A stretch of DNA of 64,000 nt. Origin: Nematostella vectensis (Eukaryota > Cnidaria > Anthozoa > Actiniaria > Edwardsiidae). The position numbers and the translations under genes are program-made. The stretch covers positions 913,001 through 977,000 of the forward strand of contig NC_064042.1 of assembly GCF_932526225.1 (NCBI RefSeq), in the 5' to 3' direction. The notes beneath the pieces were generated by a model, which did no database searches, was not told where the DNA came from, and saw only the letters and a program-made list of their open reading frames with translations. Below, piece by piece: positions 36,501-51,500 of this stretch. Positions within the stretch are counted from its first letter, which is position 1. The number at the start of each line of letters is the position of its first letter.

Positions 36501-39500
36501 ATTAGTTAAAGACTCGCATGCAGTTTAGTAAAATCTACCCTGGGTTCCAGAGGCTAGTCTCGCACCACACTTAGCATAGGCCGAGTGGTGGCCTTAGCTT
36601 ATTGGCTATGCGAGTCTTAGCTTATTGGTTATGCGTGTTTAGCTTATTGGTTATGCGAGTCTTAGCTTATTGGTTATGCGAGTCTAAGCTTATTGGCTAT
36701 GCGAGTCTGGAACCCAGCATGCCCCCGCTTGTAAAAAAATTATCGTGGTTGAGATACCACACTCATAAAATACTTATCACATCAAACAGCAATTGAATCA
36801 GTTCAAAACAAGAATTCCAATGGGTTAATCAGACAGAAATTGTATTTTCTTAAACCTGTCCTATTCCGCTTCATATAATAAATTAATGATAAAAAATGCG
36901 TATGATAAGTTAGAGTTGATGAGCAATTGGGACCATTAGATTGAGAATAAGAATTTGAGTGTATGGATACCTCACCGGGAGATAAAGCAAAAACTATGAC
37001 CCTGTCCTTTAAGAATATATAATAGAAGTAACGTATGTAAAGATGAAATTCGCAGAATACAGTACATACCAGGAGGAGGATTGGATTTTCCCTTGTAGTG
37101 TCTTTTGGCGACTTCCTCAAGTTGCTTGGCGAGGCTGTAACAAGGACAGTAGGCGTGTCAATATTCGCACAACAAGTGGCACGTTGACGAATCCAGGATT
37201 TCCCAAATGGTGGTTCAATTTATGAAAACTCTACTTCCAAGGTCTACTAAAGTCTTCCAAGCATTTAACTGTTTACCACTGACAAAAGGTATCACTTTCA
37301 TAAAAAGGTGGTTCTATTGAACCCACGGAACCACTGAATCCACCACTAAGACAATCCCATTCATTATGGCGAGTTTTTAGTCTTATCTCGCAAAACCTCA
37401 GTTGTCAAACACTTAATGCCTTTTGGAATTCAGGCATGACCAGGTTAAAAGCCCAGGGGTGATAAGCGAATGCTCACCTCAACCGTAACTCCTCATACCC
37501 TCTCGTTTTCTGTGTTCAAAGTACATCAATTAGTCATAACAAACCTACTACGGTCATAAACACGAAAGGCAGACAGAGGCAAACCGCCCGTGGAATAGAG
37601 TATAGGGTATAGAGCCAGGGTTTAGAGTAAAGGGGAATTGGATTATTCCCTCTCGATCCGTTGTTAGCATGGCTACCCACTACGCTCAAGTTTTTTTTTT
37701 TTTTTTTTTTTTGGGGGGGGGGGGTGGTTGTTCGGACTTTTCAACAGTGAAGTTCAGCACACTACTATGATGTTCTTGGACCAAACTTTAAGTAGGACAT
37801 TTCCATTGAGATCCAGGGTGCGACATTACAACGTGTGGTGTACAACACACCTTAGCTCTTGCTTGTCTTTCGTTCGTTAGAGCAGCCATCCGAGCTTCCA
37901 GCTTTTGTGTGGACAGTCTTCCAGTACTCTAAAATAAGAATCAATTAATCAATTAATCGATCAATGAAAACATCAATGAATCAAGAGATCGACTTAAGAA
38001 AATGACATTTGCGGCCGTTAGTTGCTTAATTAACTTTGAGCGTATAGGCATACAAGTTAAAATTCACAAGAAAATGCAGTCGCAGCTTAGATCCCACATG
38101 GATCTTAACTGTGATATTGATAATGAAGTTTATATGAGGTACACCAGTTATGTTATGCTGATCGGGCCTAGCAAGGACGAGTCCGGTGTCCATGGTTAAC
38201 GGACTGCACCAGGGCCGTAGCAGGGGGTGGGCACTGGGGGCACGTGTCCCCCAATATTTTTTAAAAATATAAGAAAATGACCAGTAGGGGCGTGGCTGTG
38301 CCCCCCATTGTTTTCTTAATGTTTCTGTATCGTGGCCTCCCAATAATTCAAGGCTTGCTACGGCTATGTCCACGGATAATAGACTGTGCTATGCTAGCGT
38401 CTTTGTCCGACTGGTGCCGGCGTGTGAAGGTAGTGTCCTTTTAAAGTTCAGACACTAACCGTCTGTAGCCCCTGCTTCGCCAGTCTCTGGTGGAGAACCT
38501 CCTCTATCTCCTGACGGCAAGCATTCACCTCCTCCAGCGTGTGCTTGTAGCGCGCTGCAATGGATAGAAGATGAGTATACCAATCAACAAATCCTCGACT
38601 ACCCTGGTCTCTCTGTCTGCACCTGAGGTAGGCAACATCATGGGCCATTATTAGTGGAACAACTCAACTTTAAGCGACAATATATGAGTTAAGGGTGGTG
38701 CCCCTACAAAAGATCCCGAGTTAAGATAATACGTGTGTTCTGATTGGTTTACACTAATCCCGCATTTGATTGGGTACTTACTGGTAATGTCTGGGTTGTG
38801 CGGGAAGGGACGGAATTCACCACGCAGCAAGGTCGAGGTGCCCTACAAGAGAAAGTGGGTGAGTCCTTAATAAGTGTTGTAATGCAGAACCAGCAAAATG
38901 GCTAAACCAAGGATACGGCACAAAAAAATGAAAAGAAATCACTTCGTTGAGCACGACAAGTAATGAGAACGGGACATTATAACAAATAACAAATAACATT
39001 GGTATCTATCCAATCTATGTACCATACGAAAAATGAGTTATGTTTAAAACATACCCATTCAGATGTGGATCCGGGACTAAGGAAAAAAACAGATGTTTAG
39101 TAAGAATATCTAGCGGTGCATCTATATTTGCAGTAAATCAGCCTAAAATCCTTTTTAACTAACACCTAACAATACAAGAGTTAGTAAGAAAAAAGTTAGT
39201 GTGCTTTAAACTTGTGCGCATTTTTATATACGATACATTTAGTGAAGAAGTACATGGGTGCAAGGTGGTGTTTTCCGGTGTAGAAGAAGTGTGTTTTGTA
39301 AAATTTGTCAGAGAATCAAATTTTGGATTGACATGATAACACAAGGACTACACCACATTCTGGAACGCACTAAAATATTTCTTTGTTGCGTTAATTGGCA
39401 ACAGCTTATGACATCATTTCTTTCTTTTTATTAGTTAATTTCCAAAAATTCGTCCAAGTGACTACAATGCAGTGCAGATACGATGCAGTGTGGCCTTCTC

Positions 39501-42500
39501 GGTGCGTGGCATATAGTGTTGCGTTATCCCTGTTTGGCATATAGTGTGGCGTTATCCCTGTTTGGCATATAGTGTGGCGTTATCCGTGTGTGGCATATAG
39601 TGGCGTATAGTGTGGCGTTCTCGGTGTGTGGCATATAGTGGCGTATAGTGTGGCGTTATCCGTGTGGCATATAGTGCGATGTGTGGCGTTATCCGTGTGT
39701 GGGATATAGTGGTATATAGTGTGGCGTTATCCCTGTTTGGCGTATAGTGTGGCGTTATCCCTGTTTGGCGTATAGTGTGGCGTTTTCTGTGTGGCATATA
39801 GTGGCGTATAGTGTGGCGTTATCCGTGTGTAGTATATAGTGGCGTATAGTGTGGCGTTATCCGTGTGTGGGATATAGTGGTATATAGTGTGGCGTTATCC
39901 CTGTTTGGCGTATAGTGTGGCGTTATCCGTGTGTGGGATATAGTGGTATATAGTGTGGCGTTATCCGTGTGTGGGATATAGTGGTATATAGTGTGGCGTT
40001 ATCCGTGTGTGGCATATAGTGGCGTATAGTGTGGCGTTATCCGTGTGTGGCATATAGAGGCGTATAGTGTGGCGTTATCCGTGTGTGGCATATAGTGGCG
40101 TATAGTGTGGCGTTATCCGTGTGTGGCATATAGTGGCGTATAGTGTGGCGTTTTCTGTGTGGCATATAGTGGCGTATAGTGTGGCGTTATCCGTGTGTGG
40201 GATATAGTGGTATATAGTGTGGCGTTATCCGTGTGTGGGATATAGTGGTATATAGTGTGGCGTTATCCGTGTGTGGGATATAGTGGTATATAGTGTGGCG
40301 TTATCCGTGTGTGGCATATAGTGGCGTATAGTGTGGCGTTATCCGTGTGTGGCATATAGAGGCGTATAGTGTGGCGTTATCCGTGTGTGGCATATAGTGG
40401 CGTATAGTGTGGCGTTATACGTGTGTGGCATATAGTGGCGTATAGTGTGGCGTTATCCGTGTGTGGCATATAGTGGCGTATAGTGTGGCGTTATCCGTGT
40501 GTGAGATATAGTGGTATATAGTGTGGCGTTATCCGTGTGTGGCATATAGTGGCGTATAGTGTGGCGTTATCCGTGTGTGGGATATAGTGGTATATAGTGT
40601 GGCGTTATCCGTGTGTGGGATATAGTGGCGTATAGTGTGGCGTTATCCGTGTGTGGCATATAGTGGCGTATAGTGTGGCGTTATCCGTGTGTGGCATATA
40701 GTGGCGTATAGTGTGGCGTTATCCGTGTGTGGGATATAGTGGTATATAGTGTGGCGTTATCCGTGTGTGGCATATAGTGGCGTATAGTGTGGCGTTATCC
40801 GTGTGTGGCATATAGTGGTATATAGTGTGGCGTTCTCGGTGTGTAGTATATAGTGGCGTATAGTGTGGCGTTATCCGTGTGTGGCATATATTGCGATGTG
40901 TGGCGTTATCCGTGTGTGGCATATAGTGCGATGTGTGGCGCTCTCCGTGTGTGGCATATATTGCGATGTGTGGCGCTCTCGGTGTGTAGTATATAGTGAG
41001 ATGTGTGGCGTTCTCCGTGTGTGGCATATAGTGCGATGTGTGGCGCTCTCCGTGTGTGGCATATAGTGCGATGTGTGGCGCTCTCCGTGTGTGGCATATA
41101 ATGCGATGTGTGGCGTTCTCCGTGTGTGGCATATAGTGAGATGTGTGGCGTTCTCTGTGTGTGGCATATAGTGCGATGTGTGGCGCTCTCCGTGTGTGGC
41201 ATATAGTGCGATGTGTGGCGTTCTCCGTGTGTGGCATATAGTGCGATGTGTGGCGTTCTCCGTGTTTGGCATATAGTGCGATGTGTGGCGTTCTCCGTGT
41301 GTGGCATATATTGCGATGTGTGGCGTTCTCCGTGTGTGGCATATAGTGCGATGTGTGGCATTCTCAGTGTGGCATATAGTGCGATGTGTGGCGCTCTCCG
41401 TGTGTGGCATATAGTGCGATGTGTGGCGTTCTCCGTGTGTGGCATATAGTGCGATGTGTGGCGTTATCCGTGTTTGGCATATAGTGCGATGTGTGGCGTT
41501 CTCCGTGTGTGGCATATAGTGCGATGTGTGGCGCTCTCCGTGTGTGGCATATAGTGCGATGTGTGGCGCTCTCCGTGTGTGGCATATATTGCGCTCTCGG
41601 TGTGTGGCGTATATTGCGATGTGTGGCGTTCTCCGTGTGTGGCATATAGTGCGATGTGTGGCGCTCTCCGTGTGTGGCATATATTGCGCTCTCCGTGTGT
41701 GGCATATAGTGCGATGTGTGGCGCTCTCCGTGTGTGGCATATAGTGAGATGTGTGGCGCTCTCTGTGTGTGGCATATAGTGCGATGTGTGGTGTTCTCCG
41801 TGTGTGGCATATATTGCGATGTGTGGTGTTCTCCGTGTGTGGCATATATTGCGCTCTCCGTGTGTGGCATATAGTGCGATGTGTGGCGTTCTCCGTGTGT
41901 GGCATATAGTGCGATGTGTGGCGCTCTCCGTGTGTGGCATATAGTGCGATGTGTGGCGCTCTCGGTGTGTGGCATATAGTGCGATGTGTGGCGTTCTCCG
42001 TGTGTGGCGTATAGTGCGATGTGTGGCGTTCTCCGTGTTTGGCATATAGTGCGATGTGTGGTGTTCTCCGTGTGTGGCATATAGTGCGATGTGTTGCGCT
42101 CTCGGTGTGTGGCATATATTGCGATGTGTGGCGTTCTCGGTGTGTGGCATATATTGCGATGTGTGGCGTTCTCGGTGTGTGGCATATATTGCGATGTGTG
42201 GCGCTCTCCGTGTGTGGCATATAGTGCGATGTGTGGCGCTCTCCGTGTGTGGCATATAGTGCGATGTGTGGCGCTCTCGGTGTGTGACATATAGTGCGAT
42301 GTGTGGCGCTCTCGGTGTGTGGCATATATTGCGATGTGTGGCGCTCTCCGTGTGTGGCATATAGTGCGATGTGTGGCGTTCTCCGTGTGTGGCATATAGT
42401 GAGATGTGTGGTGTTCTCCGTGTGTGGCATATAGTGAGATGTGTGGCGTTCTCCGTGTGTGGCATATAGTGAGATGTGTGGCGCTCTCTGTGTGTGGCAT

Positions 42501-45500
42501 ATAGTGCGATGTGTGGTGTTCTCCGTGTGTGGCATATATTGCGATGTGTGGCGTTCTTCGTGTGTGGCATATATTGCGATGTGTGGCGTTCTCCGTGTGT
42601 AGTATATAGTGAGATGTGTGGCGTTCTCCGTGTGTGGCATATAGTGCGATGTGTGGCGTTCTCCGTGTGTGGCATATAGTGCGATGTGTGGCGTTCTCCG
42701 TGTGTGGCATATAGTGAGATGTGTGGCGTTCTCCGTGTGTGGCATATAGTGAGATGTGTTGCGCTCTCCGTGTGTGGCATATAGTGCGATGTGTGGCGTT
42801 CTCCGTGTGTGGCATATAGTGAGATGTGTGGCGTTCTCCGTGTGTGGCATATAGTGAGATGTGTGGCGCTCTCTGTGTGTGGCATATAGTGCGATGTGTG
42901 GTGTTCTCCGTGTGTGGCATATATTGCGATGTGTGGCGTTCTTCGTGTGTGGCATATAGTGCGATGTGTGGCGTTCTCGGTGTGTGGCATATATTGCGAT
43001 GTGTGGCGTTCTCCGTGTGTGGCATATAGTGCGATGTGTGGCGTTTTCCGTGTGTGGCATATAGTGAGATGTGTTGCGCTCTCGGTGTGTGGCATATAGT
43101 GCGATGTGTGGCGCTCTCCGTGTGTGGCATATAGTGCGATGTGTGGCGCTCTCCGTGTGTGGCATATATTGCGCTCTCGGTGTGTGGCGTATATTGCGAT
43201 GTGTGGCGTTCTCCGTGTGTGGCATATAGTGCGATGTGTGGCGCTCTCGGTGTGTGACATATAGTGCGATGTGTGGCGCTCTCGGTGTGTGGCATATATT
43301 GCGATGTGTGGCGCTCTCAGTGTGGCATATAGTGCGATGTGTGGCGTTCTCCGTGTGTGGCATATAGTGCGATGTGTGGCGTTCTCCGTGTGTGGCATAT
43401 AATGCGATGTGTGGCGTTCTCCGTGTGTGGCATATAGTGGCGTATAGTGTGGCGTTATCCGTGTGTGGCATATAGTGGCGTATAGTGTGGCGTTTTCTGT
43501 GTGGCATATAGTGGCGTATAGTGTGGCGTTATCCGTGTGTGGGATATAGTGGTATATAGTGTGGCGTTATCCGTGTGTGGGATATAGTGGTATATAGTGT
43601 GGCGTTATCCGTGTGTGGGATATAGTGGTATATAGTGTGGCGTTATCCGTGTGTGGCATATAGTGGCGTATAGTGTGGCGTTATCCGTGTGTGGCATATA
43701 GAGGCGTATAGTGTGGCGTTATCCGTGTGTGGCATATAGTGGCGTATAGTGTGGCGTTATACGTGTGTGGCATATAGTGGCGTATAGTGTGGCGTTATCC
43801 GTGTGTGGCATATAGTGGCGTATAGTGTGGCGTTATCCGTGTGTGAGATATAGTGGTATATAGTGTGGCGTTATCCGTGTGTGGCATATAGTGGCGTATA
43901 GTGTGGCGTTATCCGTGTGTGGGATATAGTGGTATATAGTGTGGCGTTATCCGTGTGTGGGATATAGTGGCGTATAGTGTGGCGTTATCCGTGTGTGGCA
44001 TATAGTGGCGTATAGTGTGGCGTTATCCGTGTGTGGCATATAGTGGCGTATAGTGTGGCGTTATCCGTGTGTGGGATATAGTGGTATATAGTGTGGCGTT
44101 ATCCGTGTGTGGCATATAGTGGCGTATAGTGTGGCGTTATCCGTGTGTGGCATATAGTGGTATATAGTGTGGCGTTCTCGGTGTGTAGTATATAGTGGCG
44201 TATAGTGTGGCGTTATCCGTGTGTGGCATATATTGCGATGTGTGGCGTTATCCGTGTGTGGCATATAGTGCGATGTGTGGCGCTCTCCGTGTGTGGCATA
44301 TATTGCGATGTGTGGCGCTCTCGGTGTGTAGTATATAGTGAGATGTGTGGCGTTCTCCGTGTGTGGCATATAGTGCGATGTGTGGCGCTCTCCGTGTGTG
44401 GCATATAGTGCGATGTGTGGCGCTCTCCGTGTGTGGCATATAATGCGATGTGTGGCGTTCTCCGTGTGTGGCATATAGTGAGATGTGTGGCGTTCTCTGT
44501 GTGTGGCATATAGTGCGATGTGTGGCGCTCTCCGTGTGTGGCATATAGTGCGATGTGTGGCGTTCTCCGTGTGTGGCATATAGTGCGATGTGTGGCGTTC
44601 TCCGTGTTTGGCATATAGTGCGATGTGTGGCGTTCTCCGTGTGTGGCATATATTGCGATGTGTGGCGTTCTCCGTGTGTGGCATATAGTGCGATGTGTGG
44701 CATTCTCAGTGTGGCATATAGTGCGATGTGTGGCGCTCTCCGTGTGTGGCATATAGTGCGATGTGTGGCGTTCTCCGTGTGTGGCATATAGTGCGATGTG
44801 TGGCGTTATCCGTGTTTGGCATATAGTGCGATGTGTGGCGTTCTCCGTGTGTGGCATATAGTGCGATGTGTGGCGCTCTCCGTGTGTGGCATATAGTGCG
44901 ATGTGTGGCGCTCTCCGTGTGTGGCATATATTGCGCTCTCGGTGTGTGGCGTATATTGCGATGTGTGGCGTTCTCCGTGTGTGGCATATAGTGCGATGTG
45001 TGGCGCTCTCCGTGTGTGGCATATATTGCGCTCTCCGTGTGTGGCATATAGTGCGATGTGTGGCGCTCTCCGTGTGTGGCATATAGTGAGATGTGTGGCG
45101 CTCTCTGTGTGTGGCATATAGTGCGATGTGTGGTGTTCTCCGTGTGTGGCATATATTGCGATGTGTGGTGTTCTCCGTGTGTGGCATATATTGCGCTCTC
45201 CGTGTGTGGCATATAGTGCGATGTGTGGCGTTCTCCGTGTGTGGCATATAGTGCGATGTGTGGCGCTCTCCGTGTGTGGCATATAGTGCGATGTGTGGCG
45301 CTCTCGGTGTGTGGCATATAGTGCGATGTGTGGCGTTCTCCGTGTGTGGCATATAGTGCGATGTGTGGCGTTCTCCGTGTTTGGCATATAGTGCGATGTG
45401 TGGTGTTCTCCGTGTGTGGCATATAGTGCGATGTGTTGCGCTCTCGGTGTGTGGCATATATTGCGATGTGTGGCGTTCTCGGTGTGTGGCATATATTGCG

Positions 45501-48500
45501 ATGTGTGGCGTTCTCGGTGTGTGGCATATATTGCGATGTGTGGCGCTCTCCGTGTGTGGCATATAGTGCGATGTGTGGCGCTCTCCGTGTGTGGCATATA
45601 GTGCGATGTGTGGCGCTCTCGGTGTGTGACATATAGTGCGATGTGTGGCGCTCTCGGTGTGTGGCATATATTGCGATGTGTGGCGCTCTCCGTGTGTGGC
45701 ATATAGTGCGATGTGTGGCGTTCTCCGTGTGTGGCATATAGTGAGATGTGTGGTGTTCTCCGTGTGTGGCATATAGTGAGATGTGTGGCGTTCTCCGTGT
45801 GTGGCATATAGTGAGATGTGTGGCGCTCTCTGTGTGTGGCATATAGTGCGATGTGTGGTGTTCTCCGTGTGTGGCATATATTGCGATGTGTGGCGTTCTT
45901 CGTGTGTGGCATATATTGCGATGTGTGGCGTTCTCCGTGTGTAGTATATAGTGAGATGTGTGGCGTTCTCCGTGTGTGGCATATAGTGCGATGTGTGGCG
46001 TTCTCCGTGTGTGGCATATAGTGCGATGTGTGGCGTTCTCCGTGTGTGGCATATAGTGAGATGTGTGGCGTTCTCCGTGTGTGGCATATAGTGAGATGTG
46101 TTGCGCTCTCCGTGTGTGGCATATAGTGCGATGTGTGGCGTTCTCCGTGTGTGGCATATAGTGAGATGTGTGGCGTTCTCCGTGTGTGGCATATAGTGAG
46201 ATGTGTGGCGCTCTCTGTGTGTGGCATATAGTGCGATGTGTGGTGTTCTCCGTGTGTGGCATATATTGCGATGTGTGGCGTTCTTCGTGTGTGGCATATA
46301 GTGCGATGTGTGGCGTTCTCGGTGTGTGGCATATATTGCGATGTGTGGCGTTCTCCGTGTGTGGCATATAGTGCGATGTGTGGCGTTTTCCGTGTGTGGC
46401 ATATAGTGAGATGTGTTGCGCTCTCGGTGTGTGGCATATAGTGCGATGTGTGGCGCTCTCCGTGTGTGGCATATAGTGCGATGTGTGGCGCTCTCCGTGT
46501 GTGGCATATATTGCGCTCTCGGTGTGTGGCGTATATTGCGATGTGTGGCGTTCTCCGTGTGTGGCATATAGTGCGATGTGTGGCGCTCTCGGTGTGTGAC
46601 ATATAGTGCGATGTGTGGCGCTCTCGGTGTGTGGCATATATTGCGATGTGTGGCGCTCTCAGTGTGGCATATAGTGCGATGTGTGGCGTTCTCCGTGTGT
46701 GGCATATAGTGCGATGTGTGGCGTTCTCCGTGTGTGGCATATAATGCGATGTGTGGCGTTCTCCGTGTGTGGCATATAGTGCGATGTGTGGCGTTCTCCG
46801 TGTGTGGCATATAGTGAGATGTGTGGCGTTCTCCGTGTGTGGCATATAGTGCGATGTGTGGCGCTCTCCGTGTGTGGCATATAGTGCGATGTGTGGCGTT
46901 CTCCGTGTGTGGCATATAGTGCGATGTGTGGCGTTCTCCGTGTGTAGTATATAGTGGCGTATAGTGTGGCGTTTTCCGTGTGTGGCATATAGTGAGATGT
47001 GTGGTGTTCTCCGTGTGTGGCATATAGTGCGATGTGTGGCGTTCTCGGTGTGTGGCATATAGTGCGATGTGTGGCGTTCTCCGTGTGTAGTATATAGTGG
47101 CGTATAGTGTGGCGTTTTCCGTGTGTGGCATATAGTGAGATGTGTGGTGTTCTCCGTGTGTGGCATATAGTGCGATGTGTGGCGTTCTCCGTGTGTGGCA
47201 TATAGTGCGATGTGTGGCGTTCTCCGTGTGTAGTATATAGTGGCGTATAGTGTGGCGTTTTCCGTGTGTGGCATATAGTGCGATGTGTGGCGCTCTCGGT
47301 GTGTGGCATATATTGCGATGTGTGGCGCTCTTCGTGTGTGGCATATAGTGTGATGTGTGGTGCTCTCGGTGTGTAGTATATAGTGAGATGTGTGGCGTTC
47401 TCCGTGTGTGGCATATAGTGCGATGTGTGGCGTTCTCCGTGTGTGGCATATAGTGCGATGTGTGGCGCTCTCGGTGTGTGGCATATATTGCGATGTGTGG
47501 CGCTCTCCCTGTGTGGCATATATTGCGATGTGTGGCGCTCTCCGTGTGTGGCATATAGTGCGATGTGTGGCGTTCTCCGTGTGTGGCATATAGTGCGATG
47601 TGTGGCGCTCTCCGTGTGTGGCATATATTGCGATGTGTGGCGTTCCCCGTGTGTGGCATATAGTGAGATGTGTGGCGCTCTCGGTGTGTGGCATATAGTG
47701 CGATGTGTGGCGTTCTCCGTGTGTGGCATATATTGCGATGTGTGGCGTTCTCCGTGTGTGGCATATATTGCGATGTGTGGCGTTCCCCGTGTGTGGCATA
47801 TATTGCGATGTGTGGCGCTCTCCGTGTGTGGCATATAGTGAGATGTGTGGCGCTCTCGGTGTGTGGCATATATTGCGATGTGTGGTGTTCTCCGTGTGTG
47901 GCATATAGTGCGATGTGTGGCGTTCCCCGTGTGTGGCATATAGTGAGATGTGTGGCGCTCTCGGTGTGTGGCATATAGTGAGATGTGTGGCGTTCTCCGT
48001 GTGTGGCATATAGTGCGATGTGTGGCGCTCTCCGTGTGTGGCATATAGTGCGATGTGTGGCGTTCTCCGTGTGTGGCATATAGTGCGATGTGTGGCGTTC
48101 TCCGTGTTTGGCATATAGTGCGATGTGTGGCGTTCTCCGTGTGTGGCATATATTGCGATGTGTGGCGTTCTCCGTGTGTGGCATATAGTGCGATGTGTGG
48201 CATTCTCAGTGTGGCATATAGTGCGATGTGTGGCGCTCTCCGTGTGTGGCATATAGTGCGATGTGTGGCGTTCTCCGTGTGTGGCATATAGTGCGATGTG
48301 TGGCGTTATCCGTGTTTGGCATATAGTGCGATGTGTGGCGTTCTCCGTGTGTGGCATATAGTGCGATGTGTGGCGCTCTTCGTGTGTGGCATATATTGCG
48401 ATGTGTGGCGCTCTCGGTGTGTAGTATATAGTGAGATGTGTGGCGCTTTCCGTGTGTGGCATATAGTGCGATGTGTGGCGTTCCCCGTGTGTGGCATATA

Positions 48501-51500
48501 TTGCGATGTGTGGCGTTCTCCGTGTGTGGCATATAGTGCGATGTGTGGCGCTCTCGGTGTGTGGCATATAGTGCGATGTGTGGCGTTCCCCGTGTGTGGC
48601 ATATAGTGAGATGTGTGGCGCTCTCGGTGTGTGGCATATAGTGAGATGTGTGGCGTTCTCCGTGTGTGGCATATAGTGCGATGTGTGGCGCTCTCCGTGT
48701 GTGGCATATAGTGCGATGTGTGGCGTTCTCCGTGTGTGGCATATAGTGCGATGTGTGGCGTTCTCCGTGTTTGGCATATAGTGCGATGTGTGGCGTTCTC
48801 CGTGTGTGGCATATATTGCGATGTGTGGCGTTCTCCGTGTGTGGCATATAGTGCGATGTGTGGCATTCTCAGTGTGGCATATAGTGCGATGTGTGGCGCT
48901 CTCCGTGTGTGGCATATAGTGCGATGTGTGGCGTTCTCCGTGTGTGGCATATAGTGCGATGTGTGGCGTTATCCGTGTTTGGCATATAGTGCGATGTGTG
49001 GCGTTCTCCGTGTGTGGCATATAGTGCGATGTGTGGCGCTCTTCGTGTGTGGCATATATTGCGATGTGTGGCGCTCTCGGTGTGTAGTATATAGTGAGAT
49101 GTGTGGCGCTTTCCGTGTGTGGCATATAGTGCGATGTGTGGCGTTCCCCGTGTGTGGCATATATTGCGATGTGTGGCGTTCTCCGTGTGTGGCATATAGT
49201 GCGATGTGTGGCGCTCTCGGTGTGTGGCATATAGTGCGATGTGTGGCGTTCCCCGTGTGTGGCATATAGTGAGATGTGTGGCGCTCTCGGTGTGTGGCAT
49301 ATAGTGCGATGTGTGGCGTTCCCCGTGTGTGGCATATAGTGAGATGTGTGGCGCTCTCCGTGTGTGGCATATAGTGCGATGTGTGGCGTTCTCGGTGTGT
49401 GGCATATAGTGCGATGTGTGGCGTTCTCCGTGTGTGGCATATAGTGCGATGTGTGGCGTTCTCGGTGTGTGGCATATAGTGCGATGTGTGGCGTTCTCCG
49501 TGTTTGGCATATAGTGAGATGTGTGGCGCTCTCGGTGTGTGGCATATAGTGCGATGTGTGGCGCTCTCGGTGTGTGGCATATAGTGCGATGTGTGGCGTT
49601 CCCCGTGTGTGGCATATAGTGAGATGTGTGGCGCTCTCGGTGTGTGGCATATAGTGCGATGTGTGGCGTTCCCCGTGTGTGGCATATAGTGAGATGTGTG
49701 GCGCTCTCGGTGTGTGGCATATAGTGCGATGTGTGGCGTTCCCCGTGTGTGGCATATAGTGAGATGTGTGGCGCTCTCGGTGTGTGGCATATAGTGCGAT
49801 GTGTGGCGTTCCCCGTGTGTGGCATATAGTGAGATGTGTGGCGCTCTCCGTGTGTGGCATATAGTGCGATGTGTGGCGTTCTCGGTGTGTGGCATATAGT
49901 GCGATGTGTGGCGTTCTCCGTGTGTGGCATATAGTGCGATGTGTGGCGTTCTCGGTGTGTGGCATATAGTGAGATGTGTGGCGTTCTCCGTGTGTGGCGT
50001 ATATTGCGATGTGTGGCGCTCTCCGTGTGTGGCATATAGTGCGATGTGTGGCGTTCTCGGTGTGTGGCATATATTGCGATGTGTGGCGTTCTCCGTGTGT
50101 GGCATATAGTGCGATGTGTGGCGCTCTCCGTGTGTGGCATATAGTGCGATGTGTGGCGTTCTCCGTGTGTGGCATATAGTGCGATGTGTGGCGTTCTCCG
50201 TGTGTGGCATATAGTGAGATGTGTGGCGTTCTCCGTGTGTGGCATATAGTGCGATGTGTGGCGTTCTCCGTGTGTGGCATATATTGCGATGTGTGGCGCT
50301 CTCAGTGTGGCATATAGTGCGATTTGTGGCGTTCTCCGTGTGTGGCATATAGTGAGATGTGTGGCGTTCTCCGTGTGTGGCATATAGTGCGATGTGTGGC
50401 GCTCTCAGTGTGGCATATATCGCGATGTGTTGCGTTCTCCGTGTGTGGCATATAGTGCGATGTGTGGCGTTCTCCGTGTGTGGCATATAGTGCGATGTGT
50501 GGCGTTCTCCGTGTGTGGCATATATTGCGATGTGTGGCGCTCTCCGTGTGTGGCATATAGTGCGATGTGTGGCGCTCTCAGTGTGGCATATAATGCGATG
50601 TGTGGCGCTCTCGGTGTGTGGCATATATTGCGATGTGTGGCGTTCTCCGTGTGTGGCATATAGTGAGATGTGTGGCGTTCTCCGTGTGTGGCATATATTG
50701 CGATGTGTGGCGTTCTCCGTGTGTGGCATATAGTGCGATGTGTGGCGTTCTCCGTGTGTGGCATATAGTGAGATGTGTGGCGCTCTCGGTGTGTGGCATA
50801 TAGTGCGATGTGTGGCGTTCTCCGTGTGTGGCATATAGTGCGATGTGTGGCGTTCTCCGTGTGTGGCATATATTGCGATGTGTGGCGCTCTCCGTGTGTG
50901 GCATATAGTGCGATGTGTGGCGCTCTCAGTGTGGCATATAATGCGATGTGTGGCGCTCTCGGTGTGTGGCATATATTGCGATGTGTGGCGTTCTCCGTGT
51001 GTGGCATATAGTGAGATGTGTGGCGTTCTCCGTGTGTGGCATATAGTGCGATGTGTGGCGTTCTCCGTGTGTGGCATATAGTGCGATGTGTGGCGTTCTC
51101 CGTGTGTGGCATATATTGCGATGTGTGGCGCTCTCAGTGTGGCATATAGTGCGATGTGTGGCGTTCTCCGTGTGTGGCATATATTGCGATGTGTGGCGCT
51201 CTCAGTGTGGCATATAGTGCGATGTGTGGCGCTCTCAGTGTGGCATATAATGCGATGTGTGGCGCTCTCCGTGTGTGGCATATATTGCGATGTGTGGCGT
51301 TCTCCGTGTGTGGCATATATTGCGATGTGTGGCGTTCTCCGTGTGTGGCATATAGTGCGATGTGTGGCGTTCTCCGTGTGTGGCATATAGTGCGATGTGT
51401 GGCGTTCTCCGTGTGTGGCATATATTGCGATGTGTGGCGCTCTCAGTGTGGCATATAGTGCGATGTGTGGCGTTCTCCGTGTGTGGCATATAGTGAGATG

